Shown: one piece after another, positions 7,494-16,261 of the stretch | Numbering within the stretch: the first letter of the stretch is position 1 | Layout of the letters: each line of letters begins with the position of its first letter | NCBI RefSeq assembly: GCF_042653765.1 | Contig: NZ_JBHSEZ010000028.1 | Coordinates: 1 to 64,000, forward strand | DNA length: 64,000 bases | Direction of reading: 5' to 3' | DNA from: Castellaniella denitrificans | GTDB taxonomy: Bacteria; Pseudomonadota; Gammaproteobacteria; Burkholderiales; Burkholderiaceae_B | Position numbers and translations under genes: made by a program | The notes under the pieces: model-generated | What the model was told of the DNA's origin: nothing | The model's database searches: none | The model's input: only the letters and a program-made list of their open reading frames with translations

Positions 7494-10391
7494 TCAGGTC
7501 TCCAGGGCGGTGTCCGCCGCCTCGGTGAGCTTGCGGTAGAAGCGCAGGGATTGGTGCGCCAGGGCGATGATCATCAGGACCGTCGCGCCCACCACCAGCA
7601 TGTACACGCCCAGGTCGAACAGCAGCACGCTGGACAGGTGCAGGGTGCCGACCAGGGGCAGGGCCAGGTCCAGCGCATGGGCGGCGAGCAGGGGCTTGCC
7701 GGCCCACCACACCGCCATGGCGGCGGCGCCGGCCACCAGCAGGCCCAGGGCGATCCAGGCCTGCGGGCGGATCAGGGGCCGGGCCTCGACCCAGAGGATG
7801 CCGCCCACCAGGTATTGCAGGATGATGCCGGTGGCCATGATCAGTCCGCCGATGAAGCCGCCGCCCGGCAGGTTGTGGCCGCGCAGCAGGAAGTACAGCG
7901 AGATCAGGGTGGAGACCGGCAGCAGCAGCCGCACCAGGACGGCGGGGACGCGCATCGTGCCTTCGGGCAGCGGCGCCTGCAGGTCGGGTTCCTCGAAGGC
8001 GGCGGGCGCGCCGCCGCGGTGGCGCAGCGGCGCGGCGATGGTCTCGGCCGGCGGGCGGAAGCGCCGCAGCAGCGCGTAGACGCTGAGGGCCACCACCCCC
8101 AGCACGGTGATTTCGCCGAAGGTGTCGAAGGCGCGGAAGTCGACCAGGATCACGTTGACCACGTTGGCGCCGCCGCCCAGGGGCCAGGCCTGCTGGACGA
8201 AATAGGCGGAGATGCTGTCGTGCGCCGAGGGCCGCGTCATCATGACGTAGGCCAGGACCGCCATCATGGCGCCCGCGGACAGGGCCACCAGGAAGTCGCG
8301 CCGCCGGCGCCAGCGCGTCGTCCTGGGGGTGGGGCCGGGGAATTCCTCGATCCGGGGCGGCAGCCAGCGCAGTCCCAGCAGGATGAGCACGGTGGTGACG
8401 ACCTCGACCGCGAGCTGGGTCAGGGCCAGGTCGGGGGCCGACAGCCAGGCGAAGGTGACGCAGGTGACCAGGCCGGCCGCGCCGGCCAGCATCAGCGAGG
8501 CGGCGCGGTGGTATTTGGCCTGGTAGGCCGCGGCCAGGGCGCAGGCGCCGCCCGCCAGCCACATCAGCCCGAAGGACCATTGCGCCGGGGTGGCGGCGGC
8601 GGCGCGCGGCCACCAGCCGCCCGGCAGCAGCGGCAGCAGCGCCACCGCGCCGGTGGCCACCACCAGCAGCAGCGCCTGGGGCTGCAGCCGCTGGGTCTGC
8701 AGCCGGGCCAGCAGCAGGGCCGAGCCGGCGTCGATGGCCTCGAGGAGGGCCTCGAACGACTGGCGTCCGTCCAGGCGGTAGATCAGCGGCACCTGGCCCG
8801 GCGTGCGGCGGTCGCGCTCGCGCAGCGCCAGGTACAGGCCGATGCCAGCGACCATGGCGACCAGGCTCATGAGCAAGGGCAGGTTCAGGCCGTGCCAGAG
8901 CTGCAGGTCGTAGGCCGGGACGCGGTCGCCCAGCAGGGCGCGCATGACCATCGTCAGGACGGGTTCCAGGAACAGGCCGGGCAGGATGCCCACGGCCAGG
9001 CAGAACAGCACCAGCACCGCGCAGGGGATCAGCATCATGCGGGGCGGATCGTGCGGCGTGCGCGGCAGGTCCGTCGCCGGCGGGCCGAAGAATACCTGCA
9101 GGATGAAGCGCAGCGAATACGCCACGCTGAAGGCGCCGGCCACCACGGCGGCGGTCGGCAGGCCCCAGCGGCTGGCCCAATGGCCGGTGACGAAGACGGT
9201 TTCCGCGAAGAACATTTCCTTCGAGATGAAGCCGTTGAGCAGGGGCACGCCCGCCATGGCGGCGGCCGACACCATGGCCAGCGTCGCGGTCAGCGGCATC
9301 AGGGTCCGCAGGCCGGACAGGCGGGTCAGGTCGCGGGTGCCGCTTTCGTGGTCGACGATCCCGGCGGCCATGAAGAGGGACGCCTTGAAGGTGGCGTGAT
9401 TGATGATGTGGAAGACGGCGGCCACCAGGGCCAGGCGGCTGTTCATGCCCAGCAGCAGCGTGATCAGGCCCAGGTGGCTGATGGTGGAATAGGCCAGCAC
9501 GCCCTTCATGTCGCGCTGGAAGGTGGCGGCGTAGGCGCCCAGCAGCAGCGAGCACAGGCCCGCGCCGCCGATGATCCAGGTCCACCAGTCGGTGCCCGAG
9601 AAGATCGGCCAGAAGCGCGCCAGCAGGAAGACGCCCGCCTTCACCATGGTGGCCGAGTGCAGGTAGGCCGACACCGGCGTGGGCGCCGCCATGGCGTTGG
9701 GCAGCCAGAAATGGAAGGGGAACTGGGCGCTCTTGGTCAGGGCGCCCAGGGCCAGTAGCACCAGCAGGATCGGATACCAGCGGTGGCCCCGGATCGCCGT
9801 GGCGGCCGCGAGCACCGCGTCCAGGTCGTAGCTGCCGACGATGTGGCCGATGATGAGCATGCTGGCCAGCAGGCAGAAGCCGCCGGTGCCGGTCACCAGC
9901 AGGGCCATGCGCGCGCCGCGGCGGGCGTCCATGCGGTGATGCCAGTAGCCGATCAGCATGAACGAGGACAGGCTGGTCAGTTCCCAGAACACCAGCAGCT
10001 GGATCAGATTGCCGGCCAGCACCACGCCCAGCATGGCGCCCATGAAACTGAGCAGGAAGGTGAAGAACCGGGGGACCGGATCCTGGGCCGACAGGTAGTA
10101 GTGGGCGTACAGGGCGATCAGGGCGCCCATGGCCGAGATGATCACGGAGAACAGCCACGCGTAGCCGTCCATGCGCAGGGTCAGGTCCACCCCCAGGGTC
10201 GGGATCCAGGGCAGGCTGAGCTTGACGACGCCCGAAGCGGCGACCTCGGGAGTGAGCCACAGCGTCAGGATCAGGCAGGCCAGCGCGCTGCCGCCCGCCA
10301 GCCAGGCCCCCGTGCGGCGCGCGGTCGCGGGCAGCAGCGAGGCGCACAGGCTGCCGGCAAACGGGATCGCGAGGATCAGGGTCAGGAGCAT
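7494..10391 (-). CDS. mrpA: Mrp antiporter subunit A fused to subunit B
   Basis: The 965-residue membrane protein carries a NuoL-like proton-channel core in its first two thirds; FWELTSLSSFMLIG and SATMVKAGVFLLAR are the conserved Glu and Lys helices. The C-terminal region matches MrpB: PVSTLISLYFLLRGHNLPGG is the MrpB start, and GGFIGGLI also lies there. AB fusion is the hallmark of 'group 2' Mrp/Pha systems of proteobacteria such as PhaAB. The ATG at 10391 is chosen because the first helix (LLTLILAIPFAGSL) begins there; the upstream in-frame stretch is Arg/Pro-rich and unlike the family. It heads the operon. Confidence 0.93.
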   Translation of the reverse strand: MLLTLILAIPFAGSLCASLLPATARRTGAWLAGGSALACLILTLWLTPEVAASGVVKLSLPWIPTLGVDLTLRMDGYAWLFSVIISAMGALIALYAHYYLSAQDPVPRFFTFLLSFMGAMLGVVLAGNLIQLLVFWELTSLSSFMLIGYWHHRMDARRGARMALLVTGTGGFCLLASMLIIGHIVGSYDLDAVLAAATAIRGHRWYPILLVLLALGALTKSAQFPFHFWLPNAMAAPTPVSAYLHSATMVKAGVFLLARFWPIFSGTDWWTWIIGGAGLCSLLLGAYAATFQRDMKGVLAYSTISHLGLITLLLGMNSRLALVAAVFHIINHATFKASLFMAAGIVDHESGTRDLTRLSGLRTLMPLTATLAMVSAAAMAGVPLLNGFISKEMFFAETVFVTGHWASRWGLPTAAVVAGAFSVAYSLRFILQVFFGPPATDLPRTPHDPPRMMLIPCAVLVLFCLAVGILPGLFLEPVLTMVMRALLGDRVPAYDLQLWHGLNLPLLMSLVAMVAGIGLYLALRERDRRTPGQVPLIYRLDGRQSFEALLEAIDAGSALLLARLQTQRLQPQALLLVVATGAVALLPLLPGGWWPRAAAATPAQWSFGLMWLAGGACALAAAYQAKYHRAASLMLAGAAGLVTCVTFAWLSAPDLALTQLAVEVVTTVLILLGLRWLPPRIEEFPGPTPRTTRWRRRRDFLVALSAGAMMAVLAYVMMTRPSAHDSISAYFVQQAWPLGGGANVVNVILVDFRAFDTFGEITVLGVVALSVYALLRRFRPPAETIAAPLRHRGGAPAAFEEPDLQAPLPEGTMRVPAVLVRLLLPVSTLISLYFLLRGHNLPGGGFIGGLIMATGIILQYLVGGILWVEARPLIRPQAWIALGLLVAGAAAMAVWWAGKPLLAAHALDLALPLVGTLHLSSVLLFDLGVYMLVVGATVLMIIALAHQSLRFYRKLTEAADTALET

Positions 10392-10517
10392 GGAGTGGAT
10401 GATACGGGAATCGGGGAAGCGCGGCCCGCCGGGCCTTTCCGGGCGGGATGGCCGGCGCGTGCGACCGGCCGGGCGCATCCGCCTGGAAGTCCCTCAATGA
10501 TACGCGAAGACGAGGGC

Positions 10518-10531
10518 TTGACTTGAGTCAA
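10518..10531. promoter_or_regulatory. FNR/DNR-type box upstream of hemN
   Basis: The 14-base sequence TTGACTTGAGTCAA is a perfect palindrome of the form TTGAC-N4-GTCAA, one base per arm away from the FNR consensus TTGAT-N4-ATCAA. It lies 108 bases before the hemN ATG, in the 248-base gap between divergent mrpAB and hemN. Anaerobic activation of hemN by FNR/ANR/DNR proteins is well known in proteobacteria. Binding here is inferred. Confidence 0.7.
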
Positions 10532-10639
10532 GCCGGATGGGCGATTTTTGCCGGAGACTATGTTGAAATGTAGAACAATGCCGCCTGAAGCACCGGTCCC
10601 CTCGGTTTCCGGCGCGGCCTTGTCGCAGGAGCTTGCCGC

Positions 10640-12070
10640 ATGACGACCCAAGAAACGCCCGCGATGGTCTCCGATCCGGAGACCATCGCCTTTCCCGACC
10701 TGGAGATCTCGGAAGCGCTGATCCGCCGCTTCGACCAGTCCGGCCCGCGCTACACCTCATACCCGACCGCCGACCGCTTCCAGCAGGATTACCCGGCCTC
10801 GGCCTACATCGCGCGCCTGCAGGCGCGGGCCGCGGCCGAGCAGGCGCCGCCCCTGTCGGTCTACGTGCACCTGCCGTTCTGCGAATCGCTGTGCTATTTC
10901 TGCGCCTGCAACAAGATCATCACCCAGGATCACAGCCGCTCGGCCGAATACCTGGACATCCTGTACCGGGAAATGGACCAGGTCGGCCCGCTCCTGGGCC
11001 GCCACAACCGCGCGGTGCAACTGCACCTGGGGGGCGGCACGCCCACCTTCCTGAGCGCGGACGAGCTGACCGCGCTCATGGACCGGATCCGGCGCCACGT
11101 CGAGTTCGCCCCCGACGCCGAACTGGGCGTGGAAATCGATCCGCGTACCGTCCGGCCCGCGTCGCTCGCCATGCTGGCGGGGCTGGGCTTCAACCGCACC
11201 AGCTTCGGCGTCCAGGACTTCGATCCGCTGGTCCAGGCGGCGGTCAACCGCATCCAGCCCTACGACATGGTGCGCACGGCCCTGCAGGCCAGCCGGGACA
11301 ACGGCTTCCAGTCCATCAACGCCGACCTGATCTACGGCCTGCCCAAGCAGACGCTGGACAGCTTCAGCCGCACCCTGGATCAACTGATCGAACTGTCCCC
11401 CGACCGCATCGCCCTCTACAACTACGCCCACCTGCCCGACCGCTTCAAGGCCCAGCGCCTGATCCACGCGGAAGACCTGCCCAGCGCCGACACGCGCATG
11501 GGGATCTTCCTGATGTCGGTGCGCCGCCTCCTGGCGGCCGGCTACGTCTACATCGGGCTGGACCATTTCGCCAAGCCCGACGACGAGCTGAACCAGGCGC
11601 GCCTGAACCAGAGCCTGCACCGCAATTTCCAGGGCTACACCACCCGCGCGGAATGCGACCTGGTGGGCTTCGGCATTTCCGCGATCGGCAAGATCGGCGA
11701 CGCCTACATCCAGAACCACCATTCCCTGAACGCCTACCGCGACCGTCTCGAGCGCGGCGAACTGCCCACGGCCAAGGGTTTCGACCTGAGCCCGGAAGAC
11801 GCCCTGCGCCGGGAAGTCATCATGACCGTCATGTGCAGCATGCCGCTGGATTTCGCCGCCTTCCAGGCGCGCCACGGCCGCTCCTTCGAGTCCTGTTTCC
11901 AGGAGGAACTGGACCGCCTGCGCCCGTATGCGGACGCCGGCTTGCTGGAACTGGATGCCCGCGGACTGCGGGTGCTGCCCAAGGGCCGCGTGTTCGTGCG
12001 CGCCCTGGCGATGGTGTTCGACCAGTATGTGCGCCGCCCCCGGGTGGCGACCTATTCCCGGCTGATCTGA
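10640..12070 (+). CDS. hemN: Oxygen-independent coproporphyrinogen III dehydrogenase
   Basis: The 476-residue radical-SAM enzyme converts coproporphyrinogen III to protoporphyrinogen IX without oxygen. The [4Fe-4S]-binding motif reads PFCESLCYFCACNK with C81, C85 and C88 plus the conserved C90. The glycine-rich SAM-binding block LHLGGGTPTFL follows, and the family motifs GFNRTSFGVQDF and SINADLIYGLP are intact. Length and motifs match E. coli HemN rather than the HemW-like group. A palindromic FNR-type box precedes it. Its last 19 bases overlap the convergent DUF454 gene. Expression under low oxygen is expected, matching the neighbouring regulator and ubiUVT genes. Confidence 0.96.
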   Translation: MTTQETPAMVSDPETIAFPDLEISEALIRRFDQSGPRYTSYPTADRFQQDYPASAYIARLQARAAAEQAPPLSVYVHLPFCESLCYFCACNKIITQDHSRSAEYLDILYREMDQVGPLLGRHNRAVQLHLGGGTPTFLSADELTALMDRIRRHVEFAPDAELGVEIDPRTVRPASLAMLAGLGFNRTSFGVQDFDPLVQAAVNRIQPYDMVRTALQASRDNGFQSINADLIYGLPKQTLDSFSRTLDQLIELSPDRIALYNYAHLPDRFKAQRLIHAEDLPSADTRMGIFLMSVRRLLAAGYVYIGLDHFAKPDDELNQARLNQSLHRNFQGYTTRAECDLVGFGISAIGKIGDAYIQNHHSLNAYRDRLERGELPTAKGFDLSPEDALRREVIMTVMCSMPLDFAAFQARHGRSFESCFQEELDRLRPYADAGLLELDARGLRVLPKGRVFVRALAMVFDQYVRRPRVATYSRLI

Positions 12071-12477
12071 TCGGGGCCGGGCCGGTCGGGGCCGGCCGGC
12101 GTGCCGCCGGCTTCGCCGCCCGGCCGGGTGGGCAGGCGCCACAGGTAGATCGTGACGCCGATGCCCGGGATCAGCAGGAGCCAGCGCGCCCAGGGCACCG
12201 GCATGATCCATGCCGACAGGGCCAGCGAGGGCCACATCAGGGCCAGCGCGATGCATTTGCTGCGCAAGGGGATCCCGCGCCCCGCCTGAAAGTCGCGGAT
12301 GTACGGACCGAGGATGCGATGGGACATCAACCAGGCATGCATGCGCGCAGAGCCGCGCAGGAAGCAGAAAGCCGCCAGCAGCAGGAACGGGGTGGTGGGC
12401 AGCAGGGGCAGGAAGATGCCCAGCACGCCCAGGGCCAGGGCCACGAACCCCAGGAGGGTAAAGAGGGCGCGGATCAT
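12052..12477 (-). CDS. DUF454 (YbaN-like) inner-membrane protein
   Basis: The 141-residue protein has three to four hydrophobic helices and the family block GVLGIFLPLLPTTPFLLLAAFCF followed by an RGS/RMHxWL motif, which identifies DUF454/YbaN. The function of this family is unknown; it often sits near haem or respiratory genes. The start ATG at 12477 gives the usual family N-terminus (MIRALFTLLGF). The C-terminal tail is Pro/Gly-rich and its end overlaps hemN on the opposite strand by 19 bases. It is divergent from the Crp/Fnr regulator (69-base gap). Confidence 0.88.
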   Translation of the reverse strand: MIRALFTLLGFVALALGVLGIFLPLLPTTPFLLLAAFCFLRGSARMHAWLMSHRILGPYIRDFQAGRGIPLRSKCIALALMWPSLALSAWIMPVPWARWLLLIPGIGVTIYLWRLPTRPGGEAGGTPAGPDRPGPDQISRE

Positions 12478-12546
12478 CGTACCGGGGATTCTATCAATCC
12501 GTGGCGCCTGCGGGGCGGCGGGGACGACCGCTCGCGCCACGCTAGG

Positions 12547-13206
12547 ATGCGCGACCTGCTGTCCCAGGTGCCGCTGTTCAACGAACTGCCGCCGCAGGAC
12601 CTGGACCCCATCGCCCGGGGCACCAGCGAGATCAGCGCCGTGCGCGGGGACATCATCTTCCGCCGCGGCGACCCGTGCGTGGGATTCCACGTGGTGGTCT
12701 ACGGACAGGTGAAGCTGCTGTTCGTCTCGAATTCGGGGGTGGAGCGCGTCGTGCGCCTGATCGGACCGGGCGACGGGTTCGGCGAGGCCCTGATGTTCAT
12801 GGGCCAGGACTACATCGTCACCGCCGAGGCCCTGCGCGACACCCTGCTGCTGCACGTGGGGCGCGACGCCCTGTTCGACCAGCTGGACCGCAACCCGGGC
12901 GTGGCGCGCAAGATGCTGGCCGGCCTGAGCCGGCGCCTGTACAGCCTGATGGGCGACGTCGAGGCCTACACCCTGCATACCGGCGCCCAGCGCCTGATCT
13001 CCTACCTGCTGCGCGAGTGGCGCGGCGAGGCCGGCGAGCCCTTCCGCATCGAGATCAGCAAGGCCATCGTCGCTTCGCGCCTGAACCTGACCCCGGAACA
13101 CTTCTCCCGCATCCTGCGCGAGCTGAGCGACCGCGGCCTGATCCGCGTCCGGGGCCGCGAATACACCATCCTGGACCCCGACGGGCTGAGGAATTACAAG
13201 GGATGA
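12547..13206 (+). CDS. Crp/Fnr-family transcriptional regulator, DNR-like
   Basis: The product has 219 residues. An N-terminal cyclic-nucleotide-binding-type beta-roll spans about residues 10-125, followed by a long dimerisation helix and a C-terminal winged helix. The recognition helix LTPEHFSRILREL has the E-x-x-S-R pattern used by FNR-type proteins to read TTGAT half-sites. No Cys cluster for an Fe-S centre is present at the N-terminus, so it resembles the DNR/NNR group, which sense NO through haem, rather than FNR itself. It sits between hemN and the ubiUVT block, both preceded by FNR-type boxes, so it is a natural regulator of them. A perfect hairpin follows its stop codon. Confidence 0.88.
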   Translation: MRDLLSQVPLFNELPPQDLDPIARGTSEISAVRGDIIFRRGDPCVGFHVVVYGQVKLLFVSNSGVERVVRLIGPGDGFGEALMFMGQDYIVTAEALRDTLLLHVGRDALFDQLDRNPGVARKMLAGLSRRLYSLMGDVEAYTLHTGAQRLISYLLREWRGEAGEPFRIEISKAIVASRLNLTPEHFSRILRELSDRGLIRVRGREYTILDPDGLRNYKG

Positions 13207-13213
13207 GGCAGGA

Positions 13214-13243
13214 CACGAAATGATCCCTGCGGATCATTTCGTG
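13214..13243. terminator. Perfect 13-bp hairpin between convergent genes
   Basis: CACGAAATGATCC is followed by the loop CTGC and the exact complement GGATCATTTCGTG, starting 7 bases after the regulator stop. The convergent membrane-protein gene ends at 13290, so this hairpin probably terminates or insulates transcription from both sides. There is no T-tract, so strength as an intrinsic terminator is uncertain. Confidence 0.65.
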
Positions 13244-13289
13244 CCTGACGAATCCGAGCGGCGTGCAAGCCGCGAGGTGGAGAGCTGCT

Positions 13290-14630
13290 TCAAGCGGAGA
13301 CGGACAGAGCCGCCGCCGCCATCGCCCGCAGCGTCTTGCGGTAGAGCCGCAGCGCCCGGCCGATGTTCCAGGCCAGGCCCGCCGCCGAGACGATCTGCAG
13401 CGGGCCGGCCGCCAGGGCCGCCGGCGTCCAGCCGGCCGCCGCCAGCGCCCAGCACACGATGACGGCGACGTGGGCGGCCCATTGCCACCGGGCCGGACGC
13501 TCGCCGATGTAGGCGGCCATCTTGGGCAGGACCTTCAGGTAGACGCGGGCCTGGGCCGGATCCCGGTCCGGCACGACCATCGCGTCCTGGGCGTGCTTCC
13601 AGAGCAGGAAGGGCACGATCTTGTACAGCATCCCGTTCACCACCGAGCCCAGCACGCCCGCGATCATCACCACGCCCAGCACCAGGCCCGCCCGGGGGGA
13701 CTGCCCGTGCGTCATCCAGACCCAGAGCGGTGCGCAGGCCAGCAGGCTGAGCATGCCCGCGTACCAGAACAGGGTCGTGGCCTCCGGGGCCGGCCGCTTG
13801 CGGGTCCACAGCAGCCGCAGCGTGACGCCGGCCCAGAGCGCGTAGGCGCCGACCAGCAGCAGTTCCGCCGTCTCCCGCATCAGCCGGGGCAGGCCGGTGG
13901 AGGCGTCCAGCGCCGTCCAGGCCAGCAGCAGGCCGGGGACGAGCAGCGGCAGCCAGCGCGAGAGGGGCCTGGGATAGAGTTCCGTCACCTGGAAGATGGG
14001 CAGCAGCTGGAACGACATGCCCATCAGCAGCAGGCCGCCCCATCCGGCCAGCCCCCACAGCACGTGGCCGTCGATCCAGTCGGGCGGGGCCCATCCCAGG
14101 CCCAGGGACAGCGCCAGGACCAGGCCGATCAGCACCGTACAGGACAGGGCGATCAGCGCCCCGCGCACCGGGACGAGGATTTCGCGGGCGCCCTTGTAGA
14201 CCTGGCGCCGATGCCGCCAGAGCGCCCGCGCCACGGCCGCCAGGTATAGCGCGAAGGCCGGGCCGAGCAGGGCGGCGGCGCCGATCCAGGCCGCCGGCCA
14301 CCAGCCCAGGAATCCCGCCGCCAGCAGCAGCGTGCCCGCCGTCAGCAGCGCGTGCGTCAGGCCGGCGACCACGCGGGCGGCGCCCACCGGGACGTTGCAG
14401 GCCACCGCCAGGATCTGCAGCAGGGCGCCCAGCATGGCGCTGCCCAGGACACCCAGGGTCCACAGGTGGGTGAGGGCCAGGGCGGCGCCGTTCCAGCGCG
14501 AGGCGAAGGCCTGCGGCCCGGCCCAGGCGGCCAGCAGGCCGGCCAACAGGGCGAACAGCGGCACATTCAGGAAGAACGGCAGGGGCACGCCCAGGGCGGG
14601 CGTCTTGTCGAAATCCAGGGCGCGCTGCAT
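13290..14630 (-). CDS. Polytopic membrane protein with buried His residues, NnrS/haem-copper-oxidase-like
   Basis: The 446-residue protein has about twelve hydrophobic helices. His residues sit within or at the ends of helices at positions 55 (LTHLWTLG), 93 (GLTHALL) and 189 (DGHVLWGLAGW), followed by the well-conserved-looking MSFQLLPIFQVTELYPRP. This pattern recalls NnrS and haem-copper oxidase subunit I relatives found in denitrification clusters, but I do not recognise the exact family. It is cotranscribed with a DUF2249 protein (4-base gap upstream), sits beside a DNR-like regulator, and lies near an FNR-type box. A role in nitric-oxide or low-oxygen physiology is inferred from that context, not from catalytic motifs. 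Confidence 0.82.
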   Translation of the reverse strand: MQRALDFDKTPALGVPLPFFLNVPLFALLAGLLAAWAGPQAFASRWNGAALALTHLWTLGVLGSAMLGALLQILAVACNVPVGAARVVAGLTHALLTAGTLLLAAGFLGWWPAAWIGAAALLGPAFALYLAAVARALWRHRRQVYKGAREILVPVRGALIALSCTVLIGLVLALSLGLGWAPPDWIDGHVLWGLAGWGGLLLMGMSFQLLPIFQVTELYPRPLSRWLPLLVPGLLLAWTALDASTGLPRLMRETAELLLVGAYALWAGVTLRLLWTRKRPAPEATTLFWYAGMLSLLACAPLWVWMTHGQSPRAGLVLGVVMIAGVLGSVVNGMLYKIVPFLLWKHAQDAMVVPDRDPAQARVYLKVLPKMAAYIGERPARWQWAAHVAVIVCWALAAAGWTPAALAAGPLQIVSAAGLAWNIGRALRLYRKTLRAMAAAALSVSA

Positions 14631-14634
14631 GGTT

Positions 14635-14862
14635 TTATTTTGCGTCGTACCAGATCGTGACCTGGAAGTGCGTGTCCTCGAAGGTGCAGCAATGCCGGAA
14701 GCCGTCGCGGTCCAGGATGGTGTACAGCGGATACGGCTCGCGGTCGATGAGCATGTGCAGGCGCTGGCCGGGGGCCAGGTCGGCCAGGGCTTCCAGGCAG
14801 TGCTCCAGCGGCTCGGGGGCGGGCAGCGAGCGTACGTCGAGGGTCAGGTCGGGAGGGGCCAT
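14635..14862 (-). CDS. DUF2249-domain small protein
   Basis: The 75-residue protein fits the DUF2249 fold, a TusA-like two-layer sandwich: LDVRSLPAPEPLEHCLEALADLAPGQRLHML forms the first half, and the C-terminal end is a short beta strand, FQVTIWYDAK. DUF2249 proteins frequently lie in nitrate/NO reduction clusters, sometimes with hemerythrins. The ATG at 14862 starts the domain directly; an in-frame ATG at 14889 would add nine unrelated residues. Its molecular function is not established. It is the first gene of a two-gene operon with the polytopic membrane protein. Confidence 0.8.
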   Translation of the reverse strand: MAPPDLTLDVRSLPAPEPLEHCLEALADLAPGQRLHMLIDREPYPLYTILDRDGFRHCCTFEDTHFQVTIWYDAK

Positions 14863-15022
14863 GAGGGTCCGGGAATGGGCGCGCGGCATCGGTGCCGTTA
14901 CCTTACACGATCCCCGGCCCGGTGTGGGCCAAGACCGTGTCCGAGGTGCTGTTTCCCCTTGGCGCCGGGTCCGGAGGCGGGGGAGGGGAAAGACCCTGCG
15001 CCAGGGTCAGGATGCACGCTTC

Positions 15023-15036
15023 TTGATCCGGATTAA
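15023..15036. promoter_or_regulatory. FNR/DNR-type box between the DUF2249 operon and ubiU
   Basis: TTGATCCGGATTAA matches TTGAT-N4-ATCAA at nine of ten fixed positions (ATTAA for ATCAA). It lies 84-97 bases before the ubiU start and about 160 bases before the divergent DUF2249 gene, so it could serve either side. Oxygen-independent ubiquinone genes are expected to be needed under anoxia. Site use is inferred. Confidence 0.62.
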
Positions 15037-15119
15037 GGTCCGATGCCGTCCGACAGTGCATAGTTTCCGGTATTGCCGAAGCGGGGCCCGGCGGTGCGCC
15101 CCGCCACGAAATCCCCTGG

Positions 15120-16184
15120 ATGTCCCCCATGTCAGCCCTCCCCGAATCTCACCGTCCCGGCGTGGTGCCGCGCCACGATCAGTCGGACTTCGAACTCGTC
15201 TGTCCCGCGGGCAGCCTGCCCGCCCTCAAGGCCGCCGTGGACGAAGGCGCCGACGCCGTCTACCTGGGCTTTCGCGATGCCACCAACGCGCGCAACTTCG
15301 CCGGCCTGAACTTCGACGCCGCCGCCATCGCCGAAGGTATCCGCTACGCCCACGACCGCAAGCGCAAGGTCCTCCTGGCCCTGAACACCTATCCGCAGCC
15401 CGATGCCTGGCAACTGTGGCGGGACGCCGTGGACCGTGCGGCCGGCGCCGGCGTGGACGCCGTCATCATGGCCGATCCCGGACTGATGGCCTATGCCCGC
15501 GAGCGTCATCCCGGCCTGCGGCTGCACCTGTCGGTGCAGGGCTCCGCCACCAACTACGAGGCCATCCGCTTCTACCACGAACGCTTCGGGGTGGCGCGCG
15601 CCGTGCTGCCGCGCGTGCTGTCGGTGGCCCAGGTCCAGCAGGTGTGCGAAAACACCCCGGTCGAGATCGAGGTCTTCGGCTTCGGCAGCCTGTGCGTCAT
15701 GGCCGAGGGCCGTTGCGCCCTGTCGTCCTATGCCACGGGCGAATCGCCCAACACGCACGGCGTCTGTTCGCCGGCCAAGCACGTGCGCTGGCAGCAGACG
15801 GAACGGGGCCTGGAATCGCGCCTGAACGGCGTGCTGATCGACCGCTACGACGACGGCGAGAACGCCGGCTATCCCACCCTGTGCAAAGGCCGCTTCGACG
15901 TGGCGGGCGAAAACTACTACGCGCTGGAAGAACCCACCAGCCTCAACACCCTGGAACTGCTGCCCCGGCTGATGGCCATGGGGGTGCGGGCGATCAAGAT
16001 CGAAGGCCGCCAGCGCAGCCCGGCCTACACCGCCCAGGTCACCCGGGTCTGGCGCCAGGCCATCGACCAGGCCCGCAACAGCCCATCCCGCTATTCGGTG
16101 CATCCGTCCTGGATGGCCGAACTGAACAAGGTCGCCGAAGGCCAGCAGCACACGCTGGGCGCCTACCACCGGCCCTGGAAATGA
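15120..16184 (+). CDS. ubiU: UbiU, O2-independent ubiquinone hydroxylation protein (U32 family)
   Basis: The 354-residue peptidase-U32 family protein is closely similar to E. coli UbiU (YhbU). Together with UbiV it carries out the hydroxylations of ubiquinone synthesis without oxygen. The four Fe-S ligands are C192, C199, C216 and C255; their spacing (7, 17, 39) is exactly that of the E. coli cysteines 169/176/193/232. The conserved block YPTLCKGRF and the ending LGAYHRPWK are intact. The N-terminus is about 23 residues longer than E. coli UbiU. ATGs at 15120 and 15129 are both possible starts. It heads ubiU-ubiV-ubiT, behind an FNR-type box. Confidence 0.95.
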   Translation: MSPMSALPESHRPGVVPRHDQSDFELVCPAGSLPALKAAVDEGADAVYLGFRDATNARNFAGLNFDAAAIAEGIRYAHDRKRKVLLALNTYPQPDAWQLWRDAVDRAAGAGVDAVIMADPGLMAYARERHPGLRLHLSVQGSATNYEAIRFYHERFGVARAVLPRVLSVAQVQQVCENTPVEIEVFGFGSLCVMAEGRCALSSYATGESPNTHGVCSPAKHVRWQQTERGLESRLNGVLIDRYDDGENAGYPTLCKGRFDVAGENYYALEEPTSLNTLELLPRLMAMGVRAIKIEGRQRSPAYTAQVTRVWRQAIDQARNSPSRYSVHPSWMAELNKVAEGQQHTLGAYHRPWK

Positions 16185-16261
16185 TTCCGCGCGGGGCGCC
16201 GCGCCCGGCTCCCTCGTCGGAGGCGCGGGCCGCCCCGCCCATTGCGCACAAGGAAACCGTC

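Noticed and set aside
5519..9758. Long plus-strand Gln/Gly/Ala-rich frames (591 and 735 codons) opposite the Mrp genes
   Set aside because: They mirror membrane-protein codons on the other strand and lack any recognisable fold; the minus-strand Mrp subunits explain the DNA.
10633..12546. Continuous frame joining DNA upstream of the Crp/Fnr regulator into an 857-codon reading frame
   Set aside because: Its first 638 codons are out-of-frame hemN and spacer sequence; the family N-terminus starts at the ATG 12547.
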